Origin: Paraburkholderia tropica
GTDB taxonomy: Bacteria > Pseudomonadota > Gammaproteobacteria > Burkholderiales > Burkholderiaceae
Length of the DNA stretch: 64,000 bases
Direction of reading: 5' to 3'
Assembly: GCF_900109265.1 (NCBI RefSeq)
Contig: NZ_FNZM01000032.1
Span: 1 to 64,000, forward strand
Shown here piece after piece: positions 24,446-31,992 of the stretch. Below the pieces are notes generated by a model, which made no database searches, had not been told where the DNA came from, and was given only the letters and a program-made list of their open reading frames with translations. The translations under genes were made by a program, and so were the position numbers. Each line of letters begins with the position of its first letter. The stretch's first letter is position 1.

Positions 24446-25906
24446 CTATTGCGGCTGATCGCGCTCGCTGAGCAGATCGTGCAGGCTGCGCGGCGCGGGC
24501 TTGAGCGGCGTGCGATGCTGCGTCCAGCCCATCTGCTGCGAAGGCGCGAGCGCGCGCAGGCGCGTGGCGGCCCAGCGCAGCGCGCGATACGCACGCGGAT
24601 GCGCGAATGCGCCGCTCCAGAAGCGCCAGACGAATTGCTCGCTCTTGCTGTGATTCGCGCCCTGGCCGCGCAGCGGATGCGCAACCGTTTCGTCGGGCGC
24701 GCGATTCGCTTCGGTGCGCAGACGCACGAGCAGTTGCGGAATCGGAATGCGCACGGGGCAGACTTCGCCGCAGGCGCCACACAGGCTCGACGCGGTGGGC
24801 AGATCGGCGGTCGCGTCGAGGCCCAGCAGATGCGGCGAAATGATCTTGCCGATCGGACCCGGATAGGTCGTGCCGTAAGCATGGCCGCCGATGCGCGTGT
24901 ACACCGGGCAATGATTCATGCACGCGCCGCAGCGGATGCATTGCAGCGTGGCGCGCAACTGCTCGTCGGCGTAGGCCTGGCTGCGGCCGTTGTCGAGCAG
25001 CACGAGATGCACTTCGCGCGGACCGTCTTGCTCGCCCGCGCGGCGCGGACTGCTGATCAGATTGAAATACGTGGTGATCGGCTGGCCGGTCGCCGAGCGC
25101 GTGAGCAGGCTCGAAAGCGGCACGATGTGTTCGAGCTTCGCGACCACTTTTTCCATGCCCATGATCGCGATATGCACGTCGGGGACCGTGGTCGACAGGC
25201 GGCCGTTGCCTTCGTTTTCGACGAGCCAGAGCGTGCCGGTATCGGCGGCGGCGAAGTTCACGCCCGAGAGACCGATCTGCGCGTCGATGAACGCGCGGCG
25301 CAGCGCGCGACGGCCCGTTTGAATCAGCGCGTCGACGTCTTCGGTATAAGGCGTGTCGGGAATGTGTTCCTCGAACAGATGCGCGATGTCGCCCTTCGTC
25401 TTGTGGATCGCGGGCATGACGATATGCGAGGGCTTTTCGCCCGCGAGCTGCACGATGTACTCGCCCATGTCCGACTCGATGCAGTCGATGCCGCGCTCGC
25501 CGAGGTAATGGTTGAGCTCGATTTCCTCGCTCGCCATCGACTTGCCCTTGATGACGCGCGTCGCGGCATGACGTTGCGCGATCTCGTGGACGATGCGATT
25601 GGCGTCGTCGGCGGTTTCGGCCCAATGCACGTGCACACCGTTCTCGCGCAGCTTCGCTTCGAGCTGTTCGAGCAGATCGGGCAGACGCGCGAGCGCGTGC
25701 TGGCGCACCGCTTCGCCGAGGTCGCGCAGTTGTTCGAGTTCGTCGGCTTCGGGAAACTGCGCGGCGCGCTTGCCTTGCAGGAAATCCATCGCGCCGCGAA
25801 AGCTCTTGCGCAATTGCGGGTCGTCGAGCGCGGTGCGCGCGCGAGTGCGGAACTCGGCGGTGGGCATGAAATGCAGCGTGTTTTCAGCGGTGCCGGCCGT
25901 GCTCAT
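24446..25906 (-). CDS. lutB: Lactate utilisation iron-sulfur protein LutB
   Basis: A 486-residue protein with an N-terminal LUD domain and two ferredoxin-type clusters: 'CIRCGACMNHCPVY' around residue 320 and 'CGACGEVCPVRIP' around residue 375. With LutA and LutC it oxidises L-lactate to pyruvate in a cytosolic or membrane-linked complex. Its start overlaps the lutC stop (ATGA). The C-terminal 100 residues contain the DUF3390-like tail usual for LutB. Length is normal. Confidence 0.95.
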   Translation of the reverse strand: MSTAGTAENTLHFMPTAEFRTRARTALDDPQLRKSFRGAMDFLQGKRAAQFPEADELEQLRDLGEAVRQHALARLPDLLEQLEAKLRENGVHVHWAETADDANRIVHEIAQRHAATRVIKGKSMASEEIELNHYLGERGIDCIESDMGEYIVQLAGEKPSHIVMPAIHKTKGDIAHLFEEHIPDTPYTEDVDALIQTGRRALRRAFIDAQIGLSGVNFAAADTGTLWLVENEGNGRLSTTVPDVHIAIMGMEKVVAKLEHIVPLSSLLTRSATGQPITTYFNLISSPRRAGEQDGPREVHLVLLDNGRSQAYADEQLRATLQCIRCGACMNHCPVYTRIGGHAYGTTYPGPIGKIISPHLLGLDATADLPTASSLCGACGEVCPVRIPIPQLLVRLRTEANRAPDETVAHPLRGQGANHSKSEQFVWRFWSGAFAHPRAYRALRWAATRLRALAPSQQMGWTQHRTPLKPAPRSLHDLLSERDQPQ

Positions 25907-26706
25907 CGTGCGTCTCCCTGCGGGGCGGCGTTGTTATCGGCGCTGTCGTCGGCGCTGTCGTCGGCGCTGTCGTCGGCGCTGTCGTCGGCGTTATCGTCGA
26001 TGACGATCACCCACAGCGCGCGCGGTCCGTGCGCGCCGTATGCGGTGGTCTGCTGGATGTCCGAGGTCTTCGACGGACCGGAGATCATCACGAGATTGGT
26101 GGGCATGCCGTCGCGCCAGCGCTCCGCTTTGGCGGCGGCGTGCAGATCCGCGTGCAAGGTGTTGGCATACACGAGCGCGACGTGCAGCGGCGGCACCAGC
26201 GAAACCGTGCGCGGCGCGTTGGCGTCGGGGACGACGATCAGCGTGCCGGTGGCCGCGAGGCCCGAGCGCGCGACCGTGAAGCCCGCATCGATCGTGTCGA
26301 ATAGTTCGGACTTCCAGGTTTCGATCGGCGCGTCGTAATGCTTCGCGGCAATCTGCGCAGGCAGCGCGGCGGCGAGTGCCGTGCCTTCGGCGCTCGACGG
26401 ATCGAGCAGCAGACGCTTCACGCCCGCCTGCGCGAGACGGCCCGCGAGTTCGGCGGGCCAGGCTTGCGCGGTCGTGATCGTCACGTCGGCGTGCGCGGCT
26501 TCGAGCATGTGCTGGAATTGCGCGAGGCGCTCGGAATGCGTCAGGTTCGCGAGGGCGCGGCGAGCATCGAAATGCGCGTCGATGCGGGTATCGAGTGCAT
26601 CGATCTGCGTGGGCGCGGCGGCTGCGGTGGGCATGCTCGCACGCAGGCGTCCGAGCATGCGCGCGCGGGCGCCGGATGAGTCAGGTGTCTCGACTGCGTG
26701 GGTCAT
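25903..26706 (-). CDS. lutC: Lactate utilisation protein LutC
   Basis: A 267-residue LUD-domain protein. 'ATGTLIVVPDANAPRTVSLVPPLHVAL' and 'ISGPSKTSDIQQTTAYGAHGP' are family signatures. The start overlaps the lutA stop (ATGA) and the stop overlaps the lutB start. Unusually, the C-terminus ends in a tandem acidic repeat (four A-D-D-S-like units) encoded by a perfect 12-bp repeat at 25938-25985. The catalytic core ends before the repeat, so function is probably intact. Confidence 0.94.
   Translation of the reverse strand: MTHAVETPDSSGARARMLGRLRASMPTAAAAPTQIDALDTRIDAHFDARRALANLTHSERLAQFQHMLEAAHADVTITTAQAWPAELAGRLAQAGVKRLLLDPSSAEGTALAAALPAQIAAKHYDAPIETWKSELFDTIDAGFTVARSGLAATGTLIVVPDANAPRTVSLVPPLHVALVYANTLHADLHAAAKAERWRDGMPTNLVMISGPSKTSDIQQTTAYGAHGPRALWVIVIDDNADDSADDSADDSADDSADNNAAPQGDAR
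25938..25997. repeat. 12-bp tandem repeat, four perfect units plus one degenerate
   Basis: CGGCGCTGTCGT is repeated at 25938, 25950, 25962 and 25974 without mismatch; a fifth, diverged unit follows at 25986. It is in frame in lutC and encodes an acidic D-D-S-A period. Perfect identity suggests recent expansion. Confidence 0.95.
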
Positions 26707-27503
26707 GCTGCGTCTCCGCCCGTGCGCCGCCACAGGAAGCTGGCGAGGTGTTCGACTTCGAGCGGCGCGCCTTTGCGCTCTGCCGCGTGGCCGATGTTCA
26801 GCAGACAGCCGCAATCGGCGGAAACGAGCCGGTTGCAGCCGGTCGCGCAGGCCGAGGCGATCTTGTCGGCGACCATCGCGCCCGAAATGTCGGGGTGCTT
26901 GAGCGAGAAGGTGCCGCCGAAGCCGCAGCATTCCGATTCGCGTTCGTGCTCGACGCGCGTAACGCCGGGCAGCGCATCGACGGCTTCGACGCCGTGTACG
27001 CGCGTGCCCATCTCGCGGCGCGCGCCGCACGAGGTGTGCAGCACGACGCGCTCGTCGGGCTGGGTGCGTGCGGCGTCGGCGTAAGCGCCCGCTGCGCCCA
27101 GATCGACATCGAGCACGCGCACGAGGAATTCGGTCAGTTCGTAGACGCGCGACGAGAGGTCGAGCGCGCGGGCTTCGTCAGCGGCTTCATCCGCGAACAG
27201 GGCGGCCCAGTGATGGCGCATCATGCCCGCGCACGAACCCGAGGGCACGATCACGGGCCACGGCTGCTCGAACAGGCCGAGCTGCGCGCGCGCCACCTCG
27301 CGCGCCTGGCGCGGGTTGCCGCTGCTGTACGCGGGCTGGCCGCAGCAGCTCTGGCCGCGCGGAAAGTGGACCGTGAGGCCTTCGCGTTCGAGCAGCTTGA
27401 CCGCGTCGAGTCCGGCCTGCGGCACGAACAGGTCGACGAGGCAGGTGGCGAACAGGTAGACGTCGGTGGGACGCGGGCCGGTGGGGTAGAGCCGTGGCTT
27501 CAT
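26703..27503 (-). CDS. lutA: Lactate utilisation protein LutA
   Basis: A 266-residue protein with two CCG domains: 'SCCGQPAYSSGN' near residue 52 and 'CCGFGGTFSLKHPD' near residue 200, the cysteine-rich motifs that bind iron-sulfur or heterodisulfide-type centres. It is the catalytic partner of LutB and LutC in L-lactate oxidation. The start at 'MKPRLYPTGPRPTDVYLF' was chosen as the first Met of the conserved core. It is first in the operon and divergent from the regulator. Confidence 0.94.
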   Translation of the reverse strand: MKPRLYPTGPRPTDVYLFATCLVDLFVPQAGLDAVKLLEREGLTVHFPRGQSCCGQPAYSSGNPRQAREVARAQLGLFEQPWPVIVPSGSCAGMMRHHWAALFADEAADEARALDLSSRVYELTEFLVRVLDVDLGAAGAYADAARTQPDERVVLHTSCGARREMGTRVHGVEAVDALPGVTRVEHERESECCGFGGTFSLKHPDISGAMVADKIASACATGCNRLVSADCGCLLNIGHAAERKGAPLEVEHLASFLWRRTGGDAA

Positions 27504-27572
27504 GTCTCGCTTTGGTATCGGGTGGCGCGTCGTCCGGCGCGGTGGTGCGCGGCAACGGCAGGTTTGTGGCGC

Positions 27573-27601
27573 ATAATTGCCGCTTCGGGCGGCGCACACA
27601 A
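27573..27601 (-). promoter_or_regulatory. Putative promoter of lutACB-lldP
   Basis: On the minus strand TTGTGT (27596-27601) and AATTAT (27573-27578) are separated by 17 bases, a reasonable sigma-70 arrangement. The -35 box directly abuts the palindromic operator, so a bound repressor would block it. The hexamers match consensus at three and four positions, so this is tentative. Confidence 0.5.
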
Positions 27602-27616
27602 ACTGGTTGGACCAGT
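27602..27616. promoter_or_regulatory. LldR/FadR-type operator
   Basis: The perfect inverted repeat ACTGGT-TGG-ACCAGT contains TGGTnnnACCA, the consensus for FadR-subfamily GntR regulators including LldR and PdhR. It sits between lutA and the divergent regulator gene, 52 bases before the regulator start. Confidence 0.85.
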
Positions 27617-27667
27617 GCGCATTCGCGCGCCGCCCGGATCACACGAAACACATCTCGGGGACGATCA

Positions 27668-28495
27668 ATGAGGGACAGGGCGGGCGCACGCGGGCGCGTG
27701 GAAACGGTGATGAGGCGCATGGAAACGTCGCTGCTCGACGGCACGTGGGGCGCGGGCGCGAAGCTGCCGTCCGAGCGCGTGCTCGCGCAGGATTACGGCG
27801 TGGCGCGCAACACGGTGCGCGAGGCGACCCAGCGGCTCGCTGCGCGCGGACTCGTGGCGAGCCGCGCGGGCGCGGGCGTGTTTGTGACCGATCAGCTGCG
27901 CACGGGCTTCGCTTCGCCGTGGGGGCAACTGGTGGCCGACCATCCGGCCTTGCGCGACGACATCCTCGAATTCCGCCGCGTGCTGGAAGGCGCGACCGCG
28001 TATTTTGCGGCGCTGCGCGCGAGCGATGACGATCTTGCCCGCATCCGCGCGCAGATGGACGCGCTGGAGCGCACCCGCGAAGCCGACGACAAGACCGCCG
28101 AGGCCGACGCCGACGCAAAGCTGCACGAAGTCATCGCGCAGGCCTCGCACAACGCGATGTTCCTGCATCTGCACACGAGCGTGCTGGGCGTGCTGCGCGA
28201 GCACATCACGATCAACGGCACGGGGTTGCGCGAGCAGACCGCCGACGCCTCCGGGCTGTTGCTCCTGCAGCATCGCACGCTCTGCGACGCCATTCTGGCG
28301 CGGCGTCCCGAAGAGGCGCGCACGGCCATGCAGACGCATATCGACTTCGTGCGCGCGCGGGTCGGCGAGGAGAGCGGATTGTTCGAAACTGGTCCGACCA
28401 GTGGCGGTGAGCCCGGCGATCAAGCCGCTGGCAAGAAGGGCCGCCGATCCGCCGCGCCGAAGCTGGCGGACAGGTCAAAGCGCGGGCGCGCCTGA
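27668..28495 (+). CDS. lldR: FadR-subfamily GntR regulator of lactate utilisation
   Basis: A 275-residue regulator. Residues about 8-75 are a GntR winged helix ('LPSERVLAQDYGVARNTVREA'), and residues 100-235 are an FCD all-helical effector domain with metal-binding His residues. It lies divergent from lutACB-lldP with a palindromic operator between. It most likely represses the operon and is released by lactate. The C-terminal 40 residues are a basic, low-complexity extension. A second operator-like palindrome lies within the coding end of this gene. Confidence 0.9.
   Translation: MRDRAGARGRVETVMRRMETSLLDGTWGAGAKLPSERVLAQDYGVARNTVREATQRLAARGLVASRAGAGVFVTDQLRTGFASPWGQLVADHPALRDDILEFRRVLEGATAYFAALRASDDDLARIRAQMDALERTREADDKTAEADADAKLHEVIAQASHNAMFLHLHTSVLGVLREHITINGTGLREQTADASGLLLLQHRTLCDAILARRPEEARTAMQTHIDFVRARVGEESGLFETGPTSGGEPGDQAAGKKGRRSAAPKLADRSKRGRA
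28388..28402. promoter_or_regulatory. Second LldR-type operator inside the regulator gene
   Basis: ACTGGT-CCG-ACCAGT repeats the same 6-3-6 palindrome found in the lut promoter, with identical arms and a different spacer. It lies near the 3' end of the regulator coding sequence, 786 bases from the first copy. Confidence 0.65.
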
Positions 28496-28578
28496 CGCCC
28501 GTGGCGGCGAAAGGCTGCTAAAGTCGGCGGACAGGGGCCGTGCGCGGCCCGCGACACCCATCACAAGGAGGCCAGGCC

Positions 28579-28980
28579 ATGACCCCGCCCGCCGCGCGCA
28601 ACGAAGCGCGTATCGAATCATTGAGCGCCGTGACCCTGACCGTGAGCGATCTCGCGCGCTCGCTGCGTTTTTACGAGCCGCTTGGCTTCGCGCACAAGCC
28701 GGGGCCGCGAATTGCGGGCTTCGCGTCGTTCGTGCTCGGCGGCGATGGCGGCGGCGAGTGCTACCTGAACCTGCTCGAAGGGCCGCATGACGCGGTGGCG
28801 GGCTGGGGTCGCGTGATCCTCTACGTCTGCGGCGTCGACGCTTTTTACCAGCAGGCCGTGGCCGCCGGTTTCTCGCCCGAATTCGCGCCGCAGGACGCGC
28901 CGTGGGGCGAGCGCTATTTTCATCTGCGCGACCCGGACGGGCACGAACTCAGTTTTGCGCAACCGTTGCCGCGCACCTGA
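28579..28980 (+). CDS. VOC superfamily (glyoxalase/bleomycin resistance-like) protein
   Basis: A 133-residue single VOC domain. 'VTLTVSDLARSLRFYEPLGF' is the N-terminal module and 'YFHLRDPDGHELSFAQP' the C-terminal module with the metal-ligand Glu. AAGGAGG lies upstream of the chosen ATG. Members include dioxygenases, lyases and resistance proteins; the substrate is not predictable. It stands between lldR and the polyphosphate kinase gene, and may share transcription with lldR (83-base gap). Confidence 0.85.
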   Translation: MTPPAARNEARIESLSAVTLTVSDLARSLRFYEPLGFAHKPGPRIAGFASFVLGGDGGGECYLNLLEGPHDAVAGWGRVILYVCGVDAFYQQAVAAGFSPEFAPQDAPWGERYFHLRDPDGHELSFAQPLPRT

Positions 28981-29155
28981 GCGCGCGCGGAGAATCGGTA
29001 AATCAGCGAATCGGCAATTCAGGCCATCGCGCGATGCATATGAAATACGCGTGACACCCGCCGCGCCGATAGTGGCGTGTGGCCGTGTCCATCGGCGCTT
29101 CGCTTGCGGGGCGCATCCGGCGCGGGGTGCCATTGATCGAAAAAGGAGAGTCGCC

Positions 29156-30094
29156 ATGAACGAACTGGACCGCGAAGCGGCCATCGAGCAGGATCTGGAA
29201 GCGGAGCGTCATCGCCGCCGCCGTCTCGACGAAGAACTCATCGACGCCTACGACGAAGAGCTCGAAATGGAAGTCGACGACCGCCTGCAGGAAAGCGGTC
29301 TGCAGATCAGCGACGAAGCGCGCGCGCTGCGCCGCGTCTATTTCCGCGAGCTGATCCGTCTGCAGGGCGAACTCGTGAAGATGCAGGACTGGATCATCAG
29401 CACGGGGCATCGCCTCGTCGTGATCTTCGAGGGCCGCGACGCGGCGGGCAAGGGCGGCGTCATCAAGCGCATCACGCAGCGTCTGAATCCGCGCATGTGC
29501 CGCGTGGCCGCGCTGCCCGCGCCGAACAACCGCGAGCGCACGCAGTGGTATTTCCAGCGTTACGTGCAGCATCTGCCGGCGGGCGGCGAAATGGTGCTGT
29601 TCGACCGGAGCTGGTACAACCGCGCAGGCGTCGAGCGCGTGATGAACTTCTGCACCGACGACGAATACGAAGAGTTCTTCCGCTCGGTGCCCGAGTTCGA
29701 GAAGATGCTCGTGCGCAGCGGCGTGCAGATCGTCAAGTACTGGTTCTCGATCACCGACGACGAACAGGAAGTGCGCTTCCAGAGCCGGATCGACGACCCG
29801 CTCAAGCAGTGGAAGCTCTCGCCGATGGACCTCGAAAGCCGCCGCCGCTGGGAAGCGTACACGCACGTGAAGGAAGTGATGCTGCAGCGCTCGCATATTC
29901 CCGAAGCGCCGTGGTGGGTCGTGCAGGGCGTGGACAAGAAACGCGCGCGTCTGAACTGCATTCACCATCTGCTGAGTCAGGTGCCGTATCACGAGGTCGA
30001 GCATCCGCAGGTGACGCTGCCCGCGCGCGTGCATCATCCCGACTATATCCGCCAGCCGGTGCCGGAAAACATGTTCGTGCCCGACGTGTATTGA
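29156..30094 (+). CDS. ppk2: Polyphosphate kinase 2
   Basis: A 312-residue PPK2-family enzyme using polyphosphate to phosphorylate nucleoside (di)phosphates. Walker A is 'FEGRDAAGKGG', Walker B 'FDRSWYNRAGVE', and the lid region 'QVRFQSRIDDPLKQWKLSPMD' follows, near residues 85, 155 and 205 (the residue written Q here follows Asp-Glu in the protein). Acidic N-terminal helices precede the kinase core. AAAAGGAGAG precedes the ATG. The gene converges with a phosphate transporter gene and shares a terminator with it, linking phosphate uptake and polyphosphate use by position only. Confidence 0.92.
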   Translation: MNELDREAAIEQDLEAERHRRRRLDEELIDAYDEELEMEVDDRLQESGLQISDEARALRRVYFRELIRLQGELVKMQDWIISTGHRLVVIFEGRDAAGKGGVIKRITQRLNPRMCRVAALPAPNNRERTQWYFQRYVQHLPAGGEMVLFDRSWYNRAGVERVMNFCTDDEYEEFFRSVPEFEKMLVRSGVQIVKYWFSITDDEQEVRFQSRIDDPLKQWKLSPMDLESRRRWEAYTHVKEVMLQRSHIPEAPWWVVQGVDKKRARLNCIHHLLSQVPYHEVEHPQVTLPARVHHPDYIRQPVPENMFVPDVY

Positions 30095-30127
30095 GCGCCG
30101 CGTCCGGTTCTCAGCCGGCTCGAATAG

Positions 30128-30162
30128 AAAAAGCCGCGCCCCGAAAGGAGCGCGGCTTTTTT
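30128..30162. terminator. Bidirectional terminator between ppk2 and the PiT gene
   Basis: AAGCCGCGC (30131-30139) pairs with GCGCGGCTT (30150-30158) around a ten-base loop; a T-run ends it on the plus strand and an A-run precedes it for the minus strand. It can terminate both convergent genes. Confidence 0.9.
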
Positions 30163-30217
30163 GCTGCGGTGCTGCTTTTGCTGGTGGTCCTTGCCGATAG
30201 CGATACGAATGCGGCGC

Positions 30218-31816
30218 TCAGAACAGGTGGCGGAACACCCAGTACAGGCCGCCCGCGAGCACGATCGACGCGGGCAAGGTGAGCACCCACGCGAGCACGA
30301 GGCTGCGCACCGTGTTCCATTGCAGGCCCGAGCCGTTGGCGGCCATCGCGCCCGCCACGCCCGAGGACAGCACGTGCGTGGTCGAGACCGGCAGGCCGTA
30401 CACGTCGGCGGCGCCGATGGTGGCCATCGCCACGAGTTCGGCGCTCGCGCCCTGGCCGTAGGTCAGATGCTGCTTGCCGATACGCTCGCCCACCGTCACC
30501 ACGATGCGCTTCCAGCCGACCATCGTGCCGAGACCCAGCGCGATCGCCACCGCCACCTTCACCCACGTCGGGATGAACTTGGTCGCGTGATCGATCTGAC
30601 TGCGGAAGTTGTCGATCGCCCTGGCGTCGTCGGCGGCGAAGGCGGGTTGCTTCGCCTTGTCGATCAGGCGGATCGCTTCCGAAATCACGTACATGTTGTT
30701 GCGCACGTTATCGACCACCGATTGCGGCACGTTGGCCATCGAGCCGTAGCCGGCCACCTGCTGGCCTACTTCCGCGGAGAGCGCGGAGAGCGCCGGAATC
30801 GTCTGCGGCGAGAGCGTGCGCGAGCTGATATAGCGCTCGACTTCGCTGCGCACGGCGGCGGCGTCGGTCGGCGTGGGCACGCCGTTCGCATACTTCCCGA
30901 AGGTGCGCGAGGCCTGTTCGGCGACCGCGACGAAGGTCTGCGATTCGCCCGTCGTCACGGCCTTGTTGAGCGCGTAAGCGGTCGGCACGGTGCCGATCAG
31001 GATCAGCATGATGAGGCCCATGCCCTTCTGGCCGTCGTTCGAACCGTGCGCGAACGAGACGCCCGTGCAGGTGAGAATCAGCAGCGCGCGGATCCAGAAC
31101 GGCGGCGGTTCCTTGCCCTTCGGCTCGGCGTAGAGCGCGGGCACGCGCACGAGCGCCTTGAGCACGAGCAGCAGCAGCGCCGCGAGCAGGAAGCCGACGA
31201 GCGGCGAAAACAGCAGCGACTTGCCGACGCCCATTGCCTGGCTCCAGTCCACGCCGCTCGTGCCAGTCGAACCGTGCATCATCTGGTTCATCAGGCCCAC
31301 GCCGATGATCGAGCCGATCAGCGTATGCGAACTCGACGACGGCAGACCGAAGTACCAGGTGCCCAGATTCCAGATGATCGCCGCGATCAGAAGTGCGAAC
31401 ACCATCGCGAAACCGGCGCTGCTGCCCACCTGCAGGATCAGCTCGACGGGCAACAGTTGCAGGATGCCGAACGCGACCGCGCCCGAGGACGTGAGCACGC
31501 CGAGGAAATTCCACGCGCCCGACCAGATCACCGCGAGGTTCGGCGAGAGCGAGTGCGTGTAGATGACGGTCGCCACGGCATTCGCGGTATCGTGGAAGCC
31601 GTTCACGAATTCGAAGCCCAGCGCGATCAGCAGCGCGATGCCGAGCAACAGCCAGGGCAACGCGGAGCTTTCGCGCACGGGAGACAGATCGTCGGCGAGA
31701 TGCATGCCGACATAGACGGCGCCCGCGGCGATCACGAGCAGGAAGGCGAGCAGGCTCGCGCTGCGGCCGCGTGCGGGCGAGGCGCCAGGCTGCGGTGACA
31801 GGGAAAGGTCCGGCAT
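30218..31816 (-). CDS. pit: Inorganic phosphate transporter, PiT family
   Basis: A 532-residue transporter with two PHO4 halves. 'GFEFVNGFHDTANAVATVI' near residue 65 and 'ALGTMVGWKRIVVTVGERIGK' with 'PVSTTHVLSSGVAG' near the C-terminus are signatures. It imports metal-phosphate with protons as a low-affinity system. Between the halves lies a long soluble loop (about residues 275-420) with an unusual helical content. No PhoU-like partner gene is adjacent. It converges with ppk2. Confidence 0.93.
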   Translation of the reverse strand: MPDLSLSPQPGASPARGRSASLLAFLLVIAAGAVYVGMHLADDLSPVRESSALPWLLLGIALLIALGFEFVNGFHDTANAVATVIYTHSLSPNLAVIWSGAWNFLGVLTSSGAVAFGILQLLPVELILQVGSSAGFAMVFALLIAAIIWNLGTWYFGLPSSSSHTLIGSIIGVGLMNQMMHGSTGTSGVDWSQAMGVGKSLLFSPLVGFLLAALLLLVLKALVRVPALYAEPKGKEPPPFWIRALLILTCTGVSFAHGSNDGQKGMGLIMLILIGTVPTAYALNKAVTTGESQTFVAVAEQASRTFGKYANGVPTPTDAAAVRSEVERYISSRTLSPQTIPALSALSAEVGQQVAGYGSMANVPQSVVDNVRNNMYVISEAIRLIDKAKQPAFAADDARAIDNFRSQIDHATKFIPTWVKVAVAIALGLGTMVGWKRIVVTVGERIGKQHLTYGQGASAELVAMATIGAADVYGLPVSTTHVLSSGVAGAMAANGSGLQWNTVRSLVLAWVLTLPASIVLAGGLYWVFRHLF

Positions 31817-31992
31817 GACGTGCTGGCTCCTGTGGCTGAAAGGGCGATGAAAATGCGGCGAAAGTCGCGCTTCCGATCATCCGGAGCCAGCGTGTCGGAT
31901 TGATGACATTTTCATGCGTACGGCTCGCCAGGCACGCAAGAAAAGGGCGTTTTACGCGTGTTTTGCGTGTCAATCGTCGGAGGAATGGGCGC

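Noticed and set aside
25938..25997. CRISPR or regulatory array in lutC
   Set aside because: Contiguous 12-bp units in frame encode an acidic tail; there are no spacers.
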